The notes under the pieces: model-generated
What the model saw: only the letters and a program-made list of their open reading frames with translations
Database searches by the model: none
Told to the model about the DNA's origin: nothing
Program-made: the position numbers and the translations under genes
DNA from: Peltaster fructicola
Lineage: Eukaryota; Ascomycota; Dothideomycetes
DNA length: 64,000 nt
NCBI GenBank assembly: GCA_001592805.2
Contig: CP051142.1
Location: 1,674,001 to 1,738,000, forward strand
Direction: 5' to 3'
Shown: piece after piece, positions 1-10,872 of the stretch
How positions within the stretch are numbered: position 1 is the stretch's first letter
Layout of the letters: every line of letters begins with the position of its first letter

Positions 1-1180
1 ACCTCTCGGCCAACCTGAGTTTCACTTGGGGATGCCAACGTTGCAGCCGTCGTTCAAGAGCAGTGACTCCGGCGACCATGACGTGCTACGACCTAGCACA
101 CCACCACCACTGCCATCGCCAAGCAAATCCAAGCTGGTATCACCCTCGAAGATCAAATGTCGGATACCAACACCCCCAGCCAGGTCAAGTCCGAATGCCT
201 TTTGGAGCGTCGAGATGGTCAACGATTGGAACGAACAGCATTCGCCTCAGAAAATAGTGCGCTCGCCGAAGAAGTCTAGATTCTTGCAGCTAGACGAATC
301 GACATCTCCGAGTGGCTCACCAGCGAAGCAAACCAGTCCATACAAGTTGTCACGAGAGACGATGGCTGCCAAGAAGGACTTTGAAAGCAGGAAGAAAGAC
401 ATCGCCTACACATTCCTGGCAGAGCTCGATGCTACGATAACCGGGGGTGAAATTGCAAGGCTCTCTGCATCCACCGGTGGTGTCCAACTCGTTTGGAGCA
501 AGACCCTCAACTCCACTGCTGGTCGTGCTAATTGGAAGCGCGAGACGACTAAGAGTCGTGGGTCGGCGGATATCATATCAGACTCCAAGCAATCTGCGTC
601 GATCGAATTGGCAGAGAAGGTCATTAACGACGAGACGCGACTTCTGAACGTCCTTGCCCACGAGTTCTGCCATCTTGCGAACTTCATGGTCTCTGGAATC
701 AAGGATCGTCCACACGGTGCTGAGTTCAAAGCATGGGGACGAAAGTGCACGCAAGCCTTCGGCGCAAGAGGTGTTGAGGTGACTACCAAGCACACATACG
801 AAATCGACTACAAATACATCTGGGAATGCACCAAAGAGGACTGCCGGATGGAGTTCAAGCGGCACTCAAAGAGCATCGATCCCAGTCGACACACGTGTGG
901 TGTCTGCAAAGCGAAACTCGTCCAGGTAAAGCCCGTGCCCAGGAACACAGCTGGTGCCAAAACGACAGGATATGCAGGCTTTGTGAAGGAGCACTTTGCA
1001 GCAATCAAAGCCGACATGCCTGGGGCCAGCCAGAAAGAGGTCATGAGCAGGATCGGCGAGAGATACAGAGCAGCCAAGAATGGTGCCTCTCAGGCCGACC
1101 ATTCAGCTGAGCCACCCGCAGAGATTGACACTGTGGCCGAAGAGCTTGAAGCTATTGTATTGGAAGACACGAACTGCTGA
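1..1180 (+). CDS. SprT-like metalloprotease with HMG-box tail (GCNA-type), 5' partial
   Basis: The reading frame is already open at base 2, before the first Met at 32, so the N-terminus lies outside the window. The visible part begins with a disordered Ser/Pro/Lys-rich region. A SprT-like protease domain follows (about residues 120-250) with the zinc-binding motif HEFCH in LAHEFCHLANF. Next comes a Cys-rich zinc ribbon (WECTKEDC ... HTCGVCKAKL). The C-terminus is an HMG-box-like helix set (GYAGFVKEHFAAIKADMPG). Disordered region, SprT, zinc ribbon, then HMG box is the order known for GCNA/ACRC proteases, which clear DNA-protein crosslinks in the nucleus; Spartan proteins lack the HMG part. 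The role is inferred from this architecture. The gene converges on MOG1. No intron is needed in the visible part. Confidence 0.88.
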   Translation, partial: PLGQPEFHLGMPTLQPSFKSSDSGDHDVLRPSTPPPLPSPSKSKLVSPSKIKCRIPTPPARSSPNAFWSVEMVNDWNEQHSPQKIVRSPKKSRFLQLDESTSPSGSPAKQTSPYKLSRETMAAKKDFESRKKDIAYTFLAELDATITGGEIARLSASTGGVQLVWSKTLNSTAGRANWKRETTKSRGSADIISDSKQSASIELAEKVINDETRLLNVLAHEFCHLANFMVSGIKDRPHGAEFKAWGRKCTQAFGARGVEVTTKHTYEIDYKYIWECTKEDCRMEFKRHSKSIDPSRHTCGVCKAKLVQVKPVPRNTAGAKTTGYAGFVKEHFAAIKADMPGASQKEVMSRIGERYRAAKNGASQADHSAEPPAEIDTVAEELEAIVLEDTNC

Positions 1181-1434
1181 ACCGGCTATGGCGGATCGCT
1201 CTCATGCATTGTATGCGCTATGCAGGATCATGCCGATGGTCAACGTGGATGATGAAATCGTTTTGGTTGCATTTTGGAGTTCATGGTGGTCCCACTTGGG
1301 TGTCAGACGCTCTCATTTCTGTCGAGCATGCCTGTACAATCTATACATATCCTGTCCTTGTTGAACAGACCTCCTGCTGACGTGCTGCACTTCTCGTCTT
1401 AGCCTGGCGGTGGCGATCGTGCTTAGATGTTCTG

Positions 1435-2100
1435 TCAATCCTGCACGAAAAGAGACCAATCCTTGATGTTCAGTGTCTGTAAGATCGTGTCTCGGATCGA
1501 GAGAGCGTTCTGTCCAAGAGAACCAAGTTGACCAGCTTCCTGGTTGATAGTAGCAGGATCGTATTGTCCTGCGATGTATGGTACGTTGACGGCCACCAAA
1601 AGATCAGTCTTCTGCTCTGGTAGCCTCAACATGGTCAGGTATATGGCCACAAAGTCTGGCTCGTTGGCTCGACCTCGTTGCTTCTCATCTGGCGGCGCTA
1701 TTGCCAATAGTGTATATGCTGATGTGCCAGGTCTATTATCCGTTAGTGGATGTACTGGGCAACTCGCAGCGGTCCACGTACGGGAGCTTGGCGAAGTGTG
1801 CTTCTGCTGCTGTGATAATCTTGGTCTGGCTAGCATCGGTATCGACCAGGTCGTGGAGATGATACTTGAGCGCTTCGATATCTGGCTGCTCAACACGCTC
1901 AAGTATCTCTACGACGATGCTCGTAAATCCATCCTTGTCGAGGTAGACCTCTTGATGGTCAGGCACTTGGCGAAAGTCGCTTGGGCTTGGTCAGCATGTG
2001 TTACCAAAGTAAAGAGAAATACTGACCTGACATCGGCGAAGGAGCTTGGGAGATCCGCGACAATGCTGCCACCAAACAAATCGATTGAGTGGAATGCCAT
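1435..2100 (-). CDS. MOG1: Ran-interacting protein Mog1 (nuclear import factor)
   Basis: Three exons, 2100..2027, 1979..1782 and 1732..1435, give 189 residues. Introns of 47 and 49 nt have GTCAGT and GTACGT donors; the second has a CTAAC branch point. The protein starts MAFHSIDLFGGSIVADLP and carries the family block DFRQVPDHQEVYLDKDGF followed by EALKYHLHDL, both typical of Mog1/RanGRF. Known Mog1 proteins bind Ran/Gsp1, release its nucleotide and support nuclear protein import. Length is normal for the family (about 190-220). The DFRQVPDHQEV block appears only after the first intron is removed, which supports the model. It converges on the SprT gene and is followed upstream by RPN9 on the same strand. 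Confidence 0.93.
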
Positions 2101-2409
2101 CTTGTGATCTCTGTGTAGTGAGTGACGCTTACATCTGCTCGGGCACCGGCCTCAAATAGTCACGGTGTTTGTAGGCAGCAGTAGGCACACCGTAGGCAAC
2201 GTTGGTCGACGCCTCACATAACGACGTGCCGCACAATTTGAAACCAACATTGATCGAGGCGTAAGAAAGCCTGTGTCATATTTTTACATTTCAGTTCGGT
2301 ACTTCGTAGCAAGCAGCAATTCACTTCTAGGTTGCTCTATGCTCTAGATGCAAGCCTGCCCTTCGCAAAGAACGCCACGCTATGCATGCGCTTGAACGAG
2401 ACAAAGACC
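2101..2409. other. Intergenic, MOG1 promoter side and RPN9 3' end
   Basis: This 309-bp gap should hold the MOG1 promoter and the RPN9 terminator. I see no convincing coding sequence or named motif in it. Confidence 0.5.
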
Positions 2410-3608
2410 TTATGCAGCCCACACATCCTGACCTGCGACCTCGATCCAGTTGCCCAGTCGCTCGACACCAGTGTCCCAGTCGCGAAGTCGCGTCCTCATG
2501 CCCTCGATGCCAGTCTTGTCGAGCACTTTTGGCTGTACCCACGATATGCGTGCCACTTCTGCTACCTGATCTATGCTTCCTCGTAGCAGTCCTAGACTTA
2601 ACGCCTTCATGATGAGATGTTCAATCTCGTCCGGCCGCACCTTCGTCTCATCACTAATGGTGGCGAAGGTCATGCTTCTGTCGTTTGGCGCTCGCGAGAA
2701 GACTAATTGCGTGAGTGCTGACAAGGATATCTTCTGGTATAAGAACTGCTGATGTCGTTGAAGTAAGGGGCTGCCTTGCAGATGTTGCTGCAAGATGTTG
2801 TATGCGCCAAGGTCACCGGCGTTGAATGCGAACAGCAGGTCTCGTAGCCACGCGTGTTCCGTCTTGGCCAGGCTGTCGAGGATTGGATGAAGGAGCAGTT
2901 CTCCGAAATTATATATGGTGTCCGAGACCAGAGCGGCAATCGACAGATCGAATGCAGTACGGTGTCTCTCTCGAGCTCCCATCTCTTCAAGGTCCACGCA
3001 TGCCAGGTATAGTAGTGTCGTTCGGTAGTATGACGCAAACGCGTTCTGCCTCTTGTAGTAGTTGGCGCTGACTCTGTAGAAGCTGGCATGTACTGCAGTC
3101 TCAACAGAGTCGAACGTATCGAGAATGGATTCACATTTATCGAGGTCTTTCCGTGCTTCAGCAGTCTGGCCTAGGTCAAGGCGTACCGAAGCGACTGAAG
3201 TGAGGGCGAATACGTAAGCATCCTGAGATGCAGGTTTGTCGACTCTGGCAGTCAGCGTTTCGAGAAATTTGAGTCGTTGTTCTTCATCTATGACACATCG
3301 TTAGGTCTTCAGCATCTTATGAGTGTGTCATGCGACCAACCTTGAATCTGGTTCGCAGCGCCCAGTGCGAGCTTCACAAGCTTCAACTGGTTGATCTTAT
3401 CCGCGAAGCTCTTGATGAAGTTCTCGTAAAGTGGAATGCGTGACTTCGTGCTGTGCTCGTCGGCGTAGAACTCTAGCAGCAACTCGGTCAGCTCATGCCA
3501 CAGTTTGCGCTCCCAGTAGCCCTCGAAATTCAGGACTGCATCGACAAGAGAGTCGTCGACGTTGTCGCGCAGCTCTCCGAGGAAGTTCGACACCCTCTCG
3601 TTCTCCAT
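2410..3608 (-). CDS. RPN9: 26S proteasome regulatory subunit Rpn9 (PSMD13)
   Basis: Two exons, 3608..3341 and 3287..2410, encode 381 residues, close to the 376-393 of human and yeast proteins. The 53-nt intron has GTTGGT at its donor and CATAG at its acceptor. The N-terminus has the Rpn9 signature of helical repeats (FEGYWERKLWHELTELLLEF). A PCI domain occupies about residues 190-350, including YNFGELLLHPILDSL and SDETKVRPDEIEHLIMKAL, the winged-helix part. Rpn9 is a non-ATPase lid subunit that helps hold Rpn10 and other subunits in the 19S particle. The start Met is chosen because MENERVSNFLGELR matches the family N-terminus; the longer frame upstream has no similarity. It is head-to-head with the complex I gene at 3825. 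Confidence 0.95.
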
Positions 3609-3824
3609 GTTGTGATGTGTGGTGTTTGTAATGTATTGATGTCGATGTTTCTCGAGTGTAGCCACTTGCTCCACGTAGGCGTGCATATATGCCTGAGGCA
3701 GATACAGGTCAGAGCTTTGAGCGGAAGCACGCCGCTTGCTAACGACACAGCAGAATGCTTCACAGCTGCATGATGAGCTGCCATTGACGAACCCTCTCCA
3801 CTCCCATCCGCATCCTGTTGCAAT
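3609..3824. promoter_or_regulatory. Probable bidirectional promoter, RPN9 / nuo-40
   Basis: Only 216 bp separate the two divergent start codons, so both core promoters must lie here or overlap the genes. I see no clear TATA box. Co-regulation is inference from spacing only. Confidence 0.55.
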
Positions 3825-5013
3825 ATGGCGCTTCGTCAACCGCCAACTGCGCTCGCCATGGCGTTGACGAAGCAGATTGTCTCGCCGACAACACGAAGAC
3901 ACCTCGGTGATATCGCAATCACCCGTACTGGAAAGCCAATCTTGCGAGTCCCAGGAGGTCGACACAGTCTGGGAGGACACACTGCGACAGTGTTCGGTGC
4001 TACGGGATTCCTTGGACGGTACATTGTCAACCGACTGGCACGATCAGGATGCACAGTGGTCATTCCGTTCCGTGAAGAGATGGCGAAACGTCACTTGAAG
4101 GTGCTTGGTGATCTGGGAAGAATCGTGTTCATTGAGTACGATCTGAGGAACACAGAGTCGATTGAAGAGTCAGTCAGACACTCTGATATGGTTTTCAACC
4201 TGGTGGGCAGAGATTACACAACCAAGAACTTCGATTTTGATGATGTACACGTCGAGGGCACATACCGAATTGCCAACGCGGTCGCCAAATACGACTGCGA
4301 CCGTTTCGTGCAAGTCTCCTCTCACTCAGTCCACCCTGAGTCACCTTCGAAGTTCTTCCGCACAAAATGGCGTGCTGAGCAGGTTGCTCGCGAGATCTTC
4401 CCAGAGACTACGATTGTGCGTCCAGCACCAATGTTCGGATTCGAGGACAGACTACTCCACCGTCTTGCTCGACCAGGCAGCATCTTCACTGCCAACGATA
4501 TGCAAGAGCGCTTCCGACCCGTCCACGTCACTGACGTTGGTGAGGCTCTGGAGAAGATCGGTTACGACGACAGCACAGCAGGAGAAACATTCGAGCTCTA
4601 CGGACCCAAGGAGTACAGCCTGCGGGAGATCAGCGAGCTCGTTGACCGTGAAATTCTCAAGCGAAACAGGCACTTCAATGTGCCAAAGGCAATCCTTGCG
4701 CCAGTTGCAGAACTTCTTCACAAGGCACTTTGGTGGCCAACCTCAAGCAGAGACCAGGTGGAACGAGAGTTCTTGAACCAGTTCATTGATCCGAAGGCCA
4801 AGACGTTTGCAGATCTCGGCATTGAGCCAGCTGACATCGCCAAGTTCACATTCAAGTACTTGGTAAGTTCCACAAGTGTGTGTATACGCATCCACAGAGA
4901 CTGATTAGTAACAGCAAGGGTACCGAAGCTCAGCATACTACGATCTACCACCAATGACAGAGCGTGAGAAGCGAGAAGAGAAGAAGTACTTGCATGTCCT
5001 CGACGATCAATAG
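3825..5013 (+). CDS. nuo-40: NADH:ubiquinone oxidoreductase 40-kDa subunit (NDUFA9 type)
   Basis: Exons 3825..4862 and 4915..5013 encode 378 residues. The 52-nt intron starts GTAAGT and ends AACAG; without it the frame closes early on an unrelated tail. The N-terminus is basic and Ser/Thr-rich, as for a mitochondrial presequence. A Rossmann nucleotide-binding motif, VFGATGFLGRY, follows at about residue 57, then the extended SDR features VFNLVGRDY and VSSHSVHPES. Members of this family are accessory subunits of respiratory complex I that bind NADPH and sit near the matrix-arm/membrane-arm junction. The gene is divergent from RPN9 and converges on UBP8, with 120 bp between the stop codons. Confidence 0.95.
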
Positions 5014-5133
5014 ACGTAGTCATTCCATTTGTGTTGAAAGAGAGTGTACATACGGGTACACGGAAACTCTTGTACAGTAGTCGACCAAAGAGATGTGCGC
5101 TTGCCTGCTATGCTTCAAGAAAACACTCATCCA

Positions 5134-6824
5134 TTACGCACAGGCGTCAAGATCCTGTATGACATAGAACAGCATGTATGCTTCGGCACCCAGGACTTCT
5201 TTATCGTCAACCTTGACCACCATACTGTCGTCAAAGCGGAACCATTCATCTCCCTGCCGGGAGTATGAGATGTAGTGGCCATTGTCGATCTTGCCTTTGT
5301 GTACTACAACACTGCTGAGCCAGTAGATAGCTTCCGGCCTTGGAGCCGACTTTTCCTTGTCGTTGTTTTCAGCAGAGTCCTCGACCTGCTTCGCGCTCTT
5401 CTTCGTGGGCGATTGCGCAGTCGTGTATGGAGATATGTCAAACGTGAATGGAAAGCGCACTTTGGTCTCCACTTTCGTGCTCTGTGAGGATGACTTGGAG
5501 TGTGAGCGCTTGAGATGTATTGGCAGCACGGGAGGGAGATTGTGCAGGCGCATGCGCTTCTCGGCTTCCTGCCCCTTATCACATTTTCGACAGGTGTAGT
5601 TGTCAGCACTGAGCAACTCAGGACTCGTGAACCTGTCCAGGCACTCCGTCAAATCCATGGGCAAGCTCTCCTTAGTTGAGCTTGTGCCATTAGCAAGGCC
5701 CAATTTCTTCTTCTTGCTGGAGGTGGTCGTGTTCCGTATGTCTAGTGACAGGTCTGTGAAGGGATCATATGTAGTGTTCGTGTTCTTGCACACCTTGCAG
5801 GTCACTGTGGATCGATAGGTGCCGCCGAAGGTCTGGTGTATCACGCAATCGCAGTCTTTCGCATCTCTTGTCGCGCTGACACTATCATCGTCCTCGTCGA
5901 TGTTCGCAGTGTGCAGACCATTCAGTATCGAACCCAGGTATTCATGAGCATCCTGCTGGCTATAACCAGCGAGACCGCCACCTCCTTTCCAACAACCCTG
6001 CAGCATATGCACCGCGCCATAGCCCTCGTGCTTTTCATAGCCATAGAAGTCGGTGAAAATGTCGTCCATGGCACAGCTCACACATGCTTCTCTTTCGCAT
6101 TCCGAGCTCCTGTGGCCTTCGTTCAGGTAGAATGCCCGTAGGAATGGGTTGTGCACGAGGGATTGCAGAATGACCGACATGAAGCAAGTCTGACCCATGT
6201 TGTATATGCCGCGAAGGCCTGTGGCTGCACAGGAATTGGAGGAAGTGTTCGTTGCCACGAGTCGTTTCTCGCCTGGCTCGAACGTTATTGCTGAAAGCTT
6301 TCGTTTGCGGCTATTGGAGGTGGTGGATAGGCGTATGTCCTCTAGGGTAGGGTCGTAAACGATGTCGTGGCAGTCGTGACAGAGGAGGTAGCCATTGTTG
6401 GACTCGATCGCTAGCCAGGACATTAGTTCTCACGTAGTGGGTCGTCGAGTATACTCACCGAACGAGTGCTCGTCGCGATGCCTAGTGCCCGTACTGTTGA
6501 CCTGTGGGCATTGCAAGCAGAGATATGTGGCCTTCGCTGTGACGGCAGTGCCCTCCTTCGTCTTGTGGATGTTGTCCGAGACATTATTCGCCCTGTTAAT
6601 CGTTGACAGCACTCTTGTGTAGCCGTCGATTGCTTGCTGGCGCGCGCTATGAAGAAGACCTTTGACGTGCTCTGCCAGATGTCGTCAGTACAAGGGTTGC
6701 CCAGTGGCTACGAAATGCACATACGGCAGCCATAGGTAGTATGCGTCGATCCCTTGGTGTCGCTCGCCTTCTTCATGAGCTTAGGAGCATCGGAGCTCGT
6801 GGAAGTGGGAGTCATGGTCGTCAT
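5134..6824 (-). CDS. UBP8: Ubiquitin carboxyl-terminal hydrolase 8 (SAGA deubiquitinase)
   Basis: Three exons, 6824..6725, 6671..6459 and 6410..5134, encode 529 residues. The 53- and 48-nt introns have GTATGT and GTGAGT donors. Splicing rebuilds an N-terminal ZnF-UBP: GCQHV from the exon 1/2 join, CLQCPQ, RHRDEHSF, then NGYLLCHDCHDIVYD. The USP catalytic domain follows with the Cys box NMGQTCFMSVILQSL, two CxxC zinc pairs (CKVCKN, CRKCDKG) and the His box VHKGKIDNGHYISYSR. Zn finger plus this exact USP layout is Ubp8, which removes ubiquitin from H2B in the SAGA complex. An insert of charged residues before the His box (about residues 455-485) is longer than in yeast. The Met at 6824 is the first after an in-frame stop. 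Confidence 0.93.
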
Positions 6825-7064
6825 GCTTCGTATCTGGCGACCGACAGCTCTCCTGTCACCAAAACATCATTGCAATTCCGTCGAGTGGCCAAATCGTGTG
6901 GCTTCACACATGTCACTTCATCATGTGAGAACGATACAGGGTCCGTGCATTCTGACGTTCCTGCAGCCGTATGGCTTGCACTATGTCAAACCTTATCTCC
7001 ACAGATTGTTGACATGAACATTGAGATGAAATCGTTATACCATTGTACTGCATCTGTGTAGAGT

Positions 7065-9214
7065 CTACTCTGAGTAGCCAGCAGCAGTGAGCTCCTTCCT
7101 GACTTGTTCCTCGGTTCCGATCTTCAGAACTTGTGTGCCCTCTAGCTTTTCGCCGCCGGCCTGGCGCATCTTGAGATCGTCAATAGCTCGCAGCTTCTTG
7201 AGCAGAGATCGAATCTTCTTCTCCTGTGCCGATCCAGCGCCAGGGCTCGTCACTGTGAGCTCTGGAGCTGCAGCTGTGGGTGCCGCCGTGCCATTTGCAG
7301 GTGCTTGGAGCTTTGGCATAACAGGGAGCTCTGTAGCAGCACCTGCTGGGGTGCCTCGTGCACGGCTACCCTCCCTGCGTCGTGATTGTGGTCGTGGTGA
7401 AGCAAATCCAGTCTGCGATCGACTTCGTGGTCGATCCTTGCGTTCAGGACTTCGGCCGTTGGCTGGTACAGCACTGCCGTTGGGTGTCAGCCCAGCAGCC
7501 TTGGCTTCGGCGTCCTTTGCTTTCTTTGCCTCTCGCTTCTTCTTGTTCTTCAGTGCAGCCTTGCTGAGGTTCTCGTCACCGTCCTGAGCTAGACTGACTC
7601 CTCCGCCTGGAACTGCACCTGGGACTAGTGCTGCGGGCTCGACGAGCTCTGCTCCGGGCACCTCACGTCGTCGTGGTTTGCCGAAGCCATTGATGTGCTC
7701 ATCCCTGCCCGACATCATTTCACGAACAAATGCTGCTCCGCCCTCGTCCTCGCGCTTGAACGCCAACGGAGTTGCTGCACCACGAGCGCCAGGTGGTCTG
7801 TAAGCCCCAGCAGGCTTGGATGGTGTCTTGACACGTCCAAGGTAGTCCAATGCTGATGGGTGTGGTGTCGGCACAGGCTGAAGTGCGTCGCTTATTGGGT
7901 GCTGTGTAGTTGACTGTGGTCGCCAAGTGACGTGGTATAGCTCGTGCATCTCTTCATTGTACATAATAGCACCTCCTACGTGCCAGATCCGGATTCCGTT
8001 GTCGACACGTAAACGCGGGCTCGTGGTCGCTGTAAGAATGTGCTTGCCATCGGGACTCCACTCGCAAACACTTGCGTTGCTAGCCTCAATGGTGCAAACC
8101 TTCTCATAGTTCTTCTCGAGGTCGTAAATATCCATCTGGCCAGCCAGATTGCCAAAACCAGCGACAAGCACAAATCGTCCGTGAGGCGAGAACAAAATGG
8201 TATTCCGGGGTCCGAGGTTGAAGCTGTGTTGTGCCACGGCGCGGACGTTGAAGACTGTGGTCTTCGCCGGCATGTAACCATAGACCACGCCAAACTCCTT
8301 ACCATTCGGTGACCAAGTAACGTCGTGGATGGGACCTTCCTTGTCCAGCTGGATCCTCGAATCGAAGCCTCCATTGGCGCTGAGGATGTACATGTTCGTT
8401 TCGCCATAGTAACTCTTGTTACTCTTGTCAACCTCAGTCTGGGCCAGAACAATGAGGCTCGTGCCAAGCGAGTTCCATTTCAGCTGTACTTTGTCGCCCT
8501 TGAAGAAGGTCTTCTGGGAGACAGGAGCAGCCCACTGCGGCACAGTGAAGATCTTCACAGCGGCAGGCTGACCCTTGCGCTCTGGGACGAAGACGGCGAC
8601 AGATTGTGTCGCACCAGCAGAGAGTGCAAAGTCTGTCACTCCCTCAACTCGCAGCTTGTTCCACACTGTACCAAGATCCTTGCTCTCATAGAACTGGACC
8701 TCGTTAGTGACGCAGCGTGCGCAGTACTGCTCATCCGCGGTATACTGCAAATTCCAGCCTGTCTGACTCTTCTGCACGAACTTGCCAACGACATCTCTTT
8801 CACCGCCTGCTCCAGCATTCTCGTCGACAGTGCGCCAGACTTTGAGATTCTTCACTGCGTCTCCTGCTTCATCTTTCGCAGGACGTTGCCATGTGATAAC
8901 GTAGGTGCCAAGCGGCGAAAAGCCGAGCTCATACACGTTGTCAGCTGGAAGAAGGGTGACCACATGTCCGACCGAAGCATCGATTACTGTGACGTTCTCT
9001 GGAGATGCCCAAGCAAAGTAGCGACCGTCTGGCGAGTAGACACAACAGCGCAGGTTGCCCTCTGGTCGGACAAAGCCCGGCAGCTGTGTGTAGACTGGAG
9101 CAGCATCAAACACACCAACGTGCTTTGAAGTGCGAACTGTAACGAGTCAGCAGAGGTTCGCAGTCGCGCGGGAGGTGAGAAGGACATACAGGCTAGTTGA
9201 GTAGGTTGTGCCAT
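7065..9214 (-). CDS. Eukaryotic translation initiation factor 2A (eIF2A)
   Basis: Two exons, 9214..9190 (only 25 nt) and 9136..7065, encode 698 residues. The 53-nt intron starts GTATGT and ends TTACAG. The joined N-terminus reads MAQPTQLAFRTSKHVGVFDA. Residues 1 to about 430 form the eIF2A WD-type beta-propeller (VYSPDGRYFAWASPENVTV, WSPNGKEFGVVYGYMPAKT, CEWSPDGKHILTATTSPRLR). The C-terminal third is low-complexity and Lys/Arg-rich, ending in a helical segment (SLLKKLRAIDDLKMRQAGGE). eIF2A delivers initiator tRNA to the 40S subunit in a GTP-independent, mainly stress or alternative initiation route. The 25-nt first exon means that an ORF call alone starts about 16 residues late. Confidence 0.94.
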
Positions 9215-9734
9215 TGTCGCGGTTCTGCAAGACTGCTACTATTGCGACTGTTGTTGGCTTGTGTGCGGTCTTTGGAAGGGCTGTTGGTGTATGACTGCTG
9301 TGCCTTTGGAATTACTCGCCAAGTAAGATAATCAAATCCACTTGGTGAAGGAAAAGTTGATATGCTATTGACGGCAGAGAGACAGTCAGATCGCGCGCGC
9401 GAACAAGCAGCCTGTTTGTGCGGGAGTAGAAAGAAGGAGAGGGAGGACAAGACAGAGAGGAGAATGAAGACAACGCGCGCACACAAATAAATAAGAATAA
9501 TTGTGGCACTCCTCTGCGATCCTCCCGCTGCAGATCCTTGAGTGGTTAACTGCTGCGTCACAGGGTGCAGTACTGACTGGAGTCTCTCTATAGCTTCGCA
9601 CGAACACATACATCAGACGACGGACGCGGCATTTTTATGTCTTACAACACACTCGAGCAAGGTCATCACGCCCTGCTGCCTCACTATTATATGGTACATA
9701 TATATCTACAGGTGGACAAGCATGCAGGCATTCA
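9215..9734. promoter_or_regulatory. Intergenic; CT-rich promoter tract upstream of eIF2A
   Basis: This 520-bp gap lies upstream of eIF2A and downstream of COX20. At about 9420-9475 the plus strand is purine-rich (runs such as GAAAGAAGGAGAGGGAGGA), so the eIF2A sense strand has a CT-rich tract 210-260 bp before the start, a common fungal promoter feature. Alternating CG/CA runs flank it (9393-9402 and 9473-9484). I see no coding sequence. Confidence 0.5.
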
Positions 9735-10412
9735 TCACCACCATTTCCAGCTCGATCTGCCTTCTTTCTTCGTCTCGGCCTCTTTCAATGCTGTCAGCTG
9801 AGAGTCCTGCTCTTCGTCTTTGGCCTTTCGTCGCTCGCTCTTGACCTGGTCTCGACGAGCTTCTCGTGCTTTGCGCTCGATCTCTTTCCTGTTGATTACC
9901 TCGACAGCTCTGAGCATGCCCTCCTTCTCTGCGTGTCGTCGATATTGACAGTACTGATATTGCACCATGGACCCTGCAATGAATGAACCCACTGCCCAGT
10001 TGCATGCCAGCCATACTCGAGCTATAACTTCTTGTTAGCACTCCTTTGGCAGGGCTTCATCTCTGCATGCATTACCTCCAAGTATAGCACGAAGGCCTCC
10101 AGCACCAAAGCCAACACCAATGCCTGTCATGAAAGCGTCACGCACGCATGGCTTTTTCGCTATATCCCAGAACTCTTCCGCCTTGATGGTCCCTATCGCG
10201 CCCTGCAGTGTGACTTCTGGTAGTTGTCCGCCCGCTGTGTGTTGTGTTCCACCAGCCATCATGTTCGCATTCTCGAATGGCTTTGCTTGTGCTGCTTTCG
10301 CGTCTTGCCATTGCTTCCCTGAGAATGGGACGTTGAGAGGCCTTACATTGAGCGCTTCCTTGCTTAGGTCCTCTGGTATGGTAGTTGTAGGTTTCCTGGT
10401 GTCGTCGGCCAT
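9735..10412 (-). CDS. COX20: Cytochrome c oxidase assembly protein Cox20
   Basis: Exons 10412..10076 and 10021..9735 encode 207 residues. The 54-nt intron starts GTAATG, has a GCTAAC branch point and ends TATAG. The core CVRDAFMTGIGVGFGAGGLRAI joined to WLACNWAVGSFIAGSMVQY is the two-transmembrane hairpin of the Cox20 family. It is followed by the conserved YCQYRR and a long charged helix (VEVINRKEIERKAREARRD). Cox20 sits in the mitochondrial inner membrane and chaperones newly made Cox2 during complex IV assembly. The N-terminal 90 residues are polar and poorly conserved, as is usual in filamentous fungi. The gene is divergent from the prenylcysteine lyase gene. Confidence 0.92.
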
Positions 10413-10872
10413 TATTGTGAAGGTGCGCAGACAAGCCTGAGTAGTGAGGTGCGAAGCGACCCGTTGCGGACGAGTGCAGAACGTGAGGCAATTCGATCAA
10501 TGCTTGCGATGACGCTGTTGAATCCAGGCGAGATGTGTTATTGTAGTGACAGTGAGGTTGGAGCTTCGATCAGTGCCACTAAGATCTTCATCTCTAGTCC
10601 TTGTGACGCTTTCATCGTCCGCTGGACCCTGATGATCTCAGTAAGGCACAGTCGAAGACATACCTTGTAAGGCTCAACTACTACTACTGCTCTTACGCTA
10701 CACTTCCGACTAAAGCCAGAGCGTGTATGTATTCGAGTTGTTCTCGATGTAAGGAGCCTCCTCTGCCATCACCACAGTCGCCTGCATTCCAGCTTGGGCC
10801 TCGAAGGGTAGTCTCGGACGTAGAGAACAATGCTTACACCCTCAACATCACTTGCAAGTACATACAGCCATC
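10413..10872. other. Intergenic, divergent promoters of COX20 and prenylcysteine lyase
   Basis: A 460-bp gap between two divergent starts. I see no gene and no clear named motif. Confidence 0.5.

Noticed and set aside
8325-9128. A 267-codon plus-strand frame inside eIF2A
   Set aside because: Antisense to the conserved beta-propeller; no start context or similarity.
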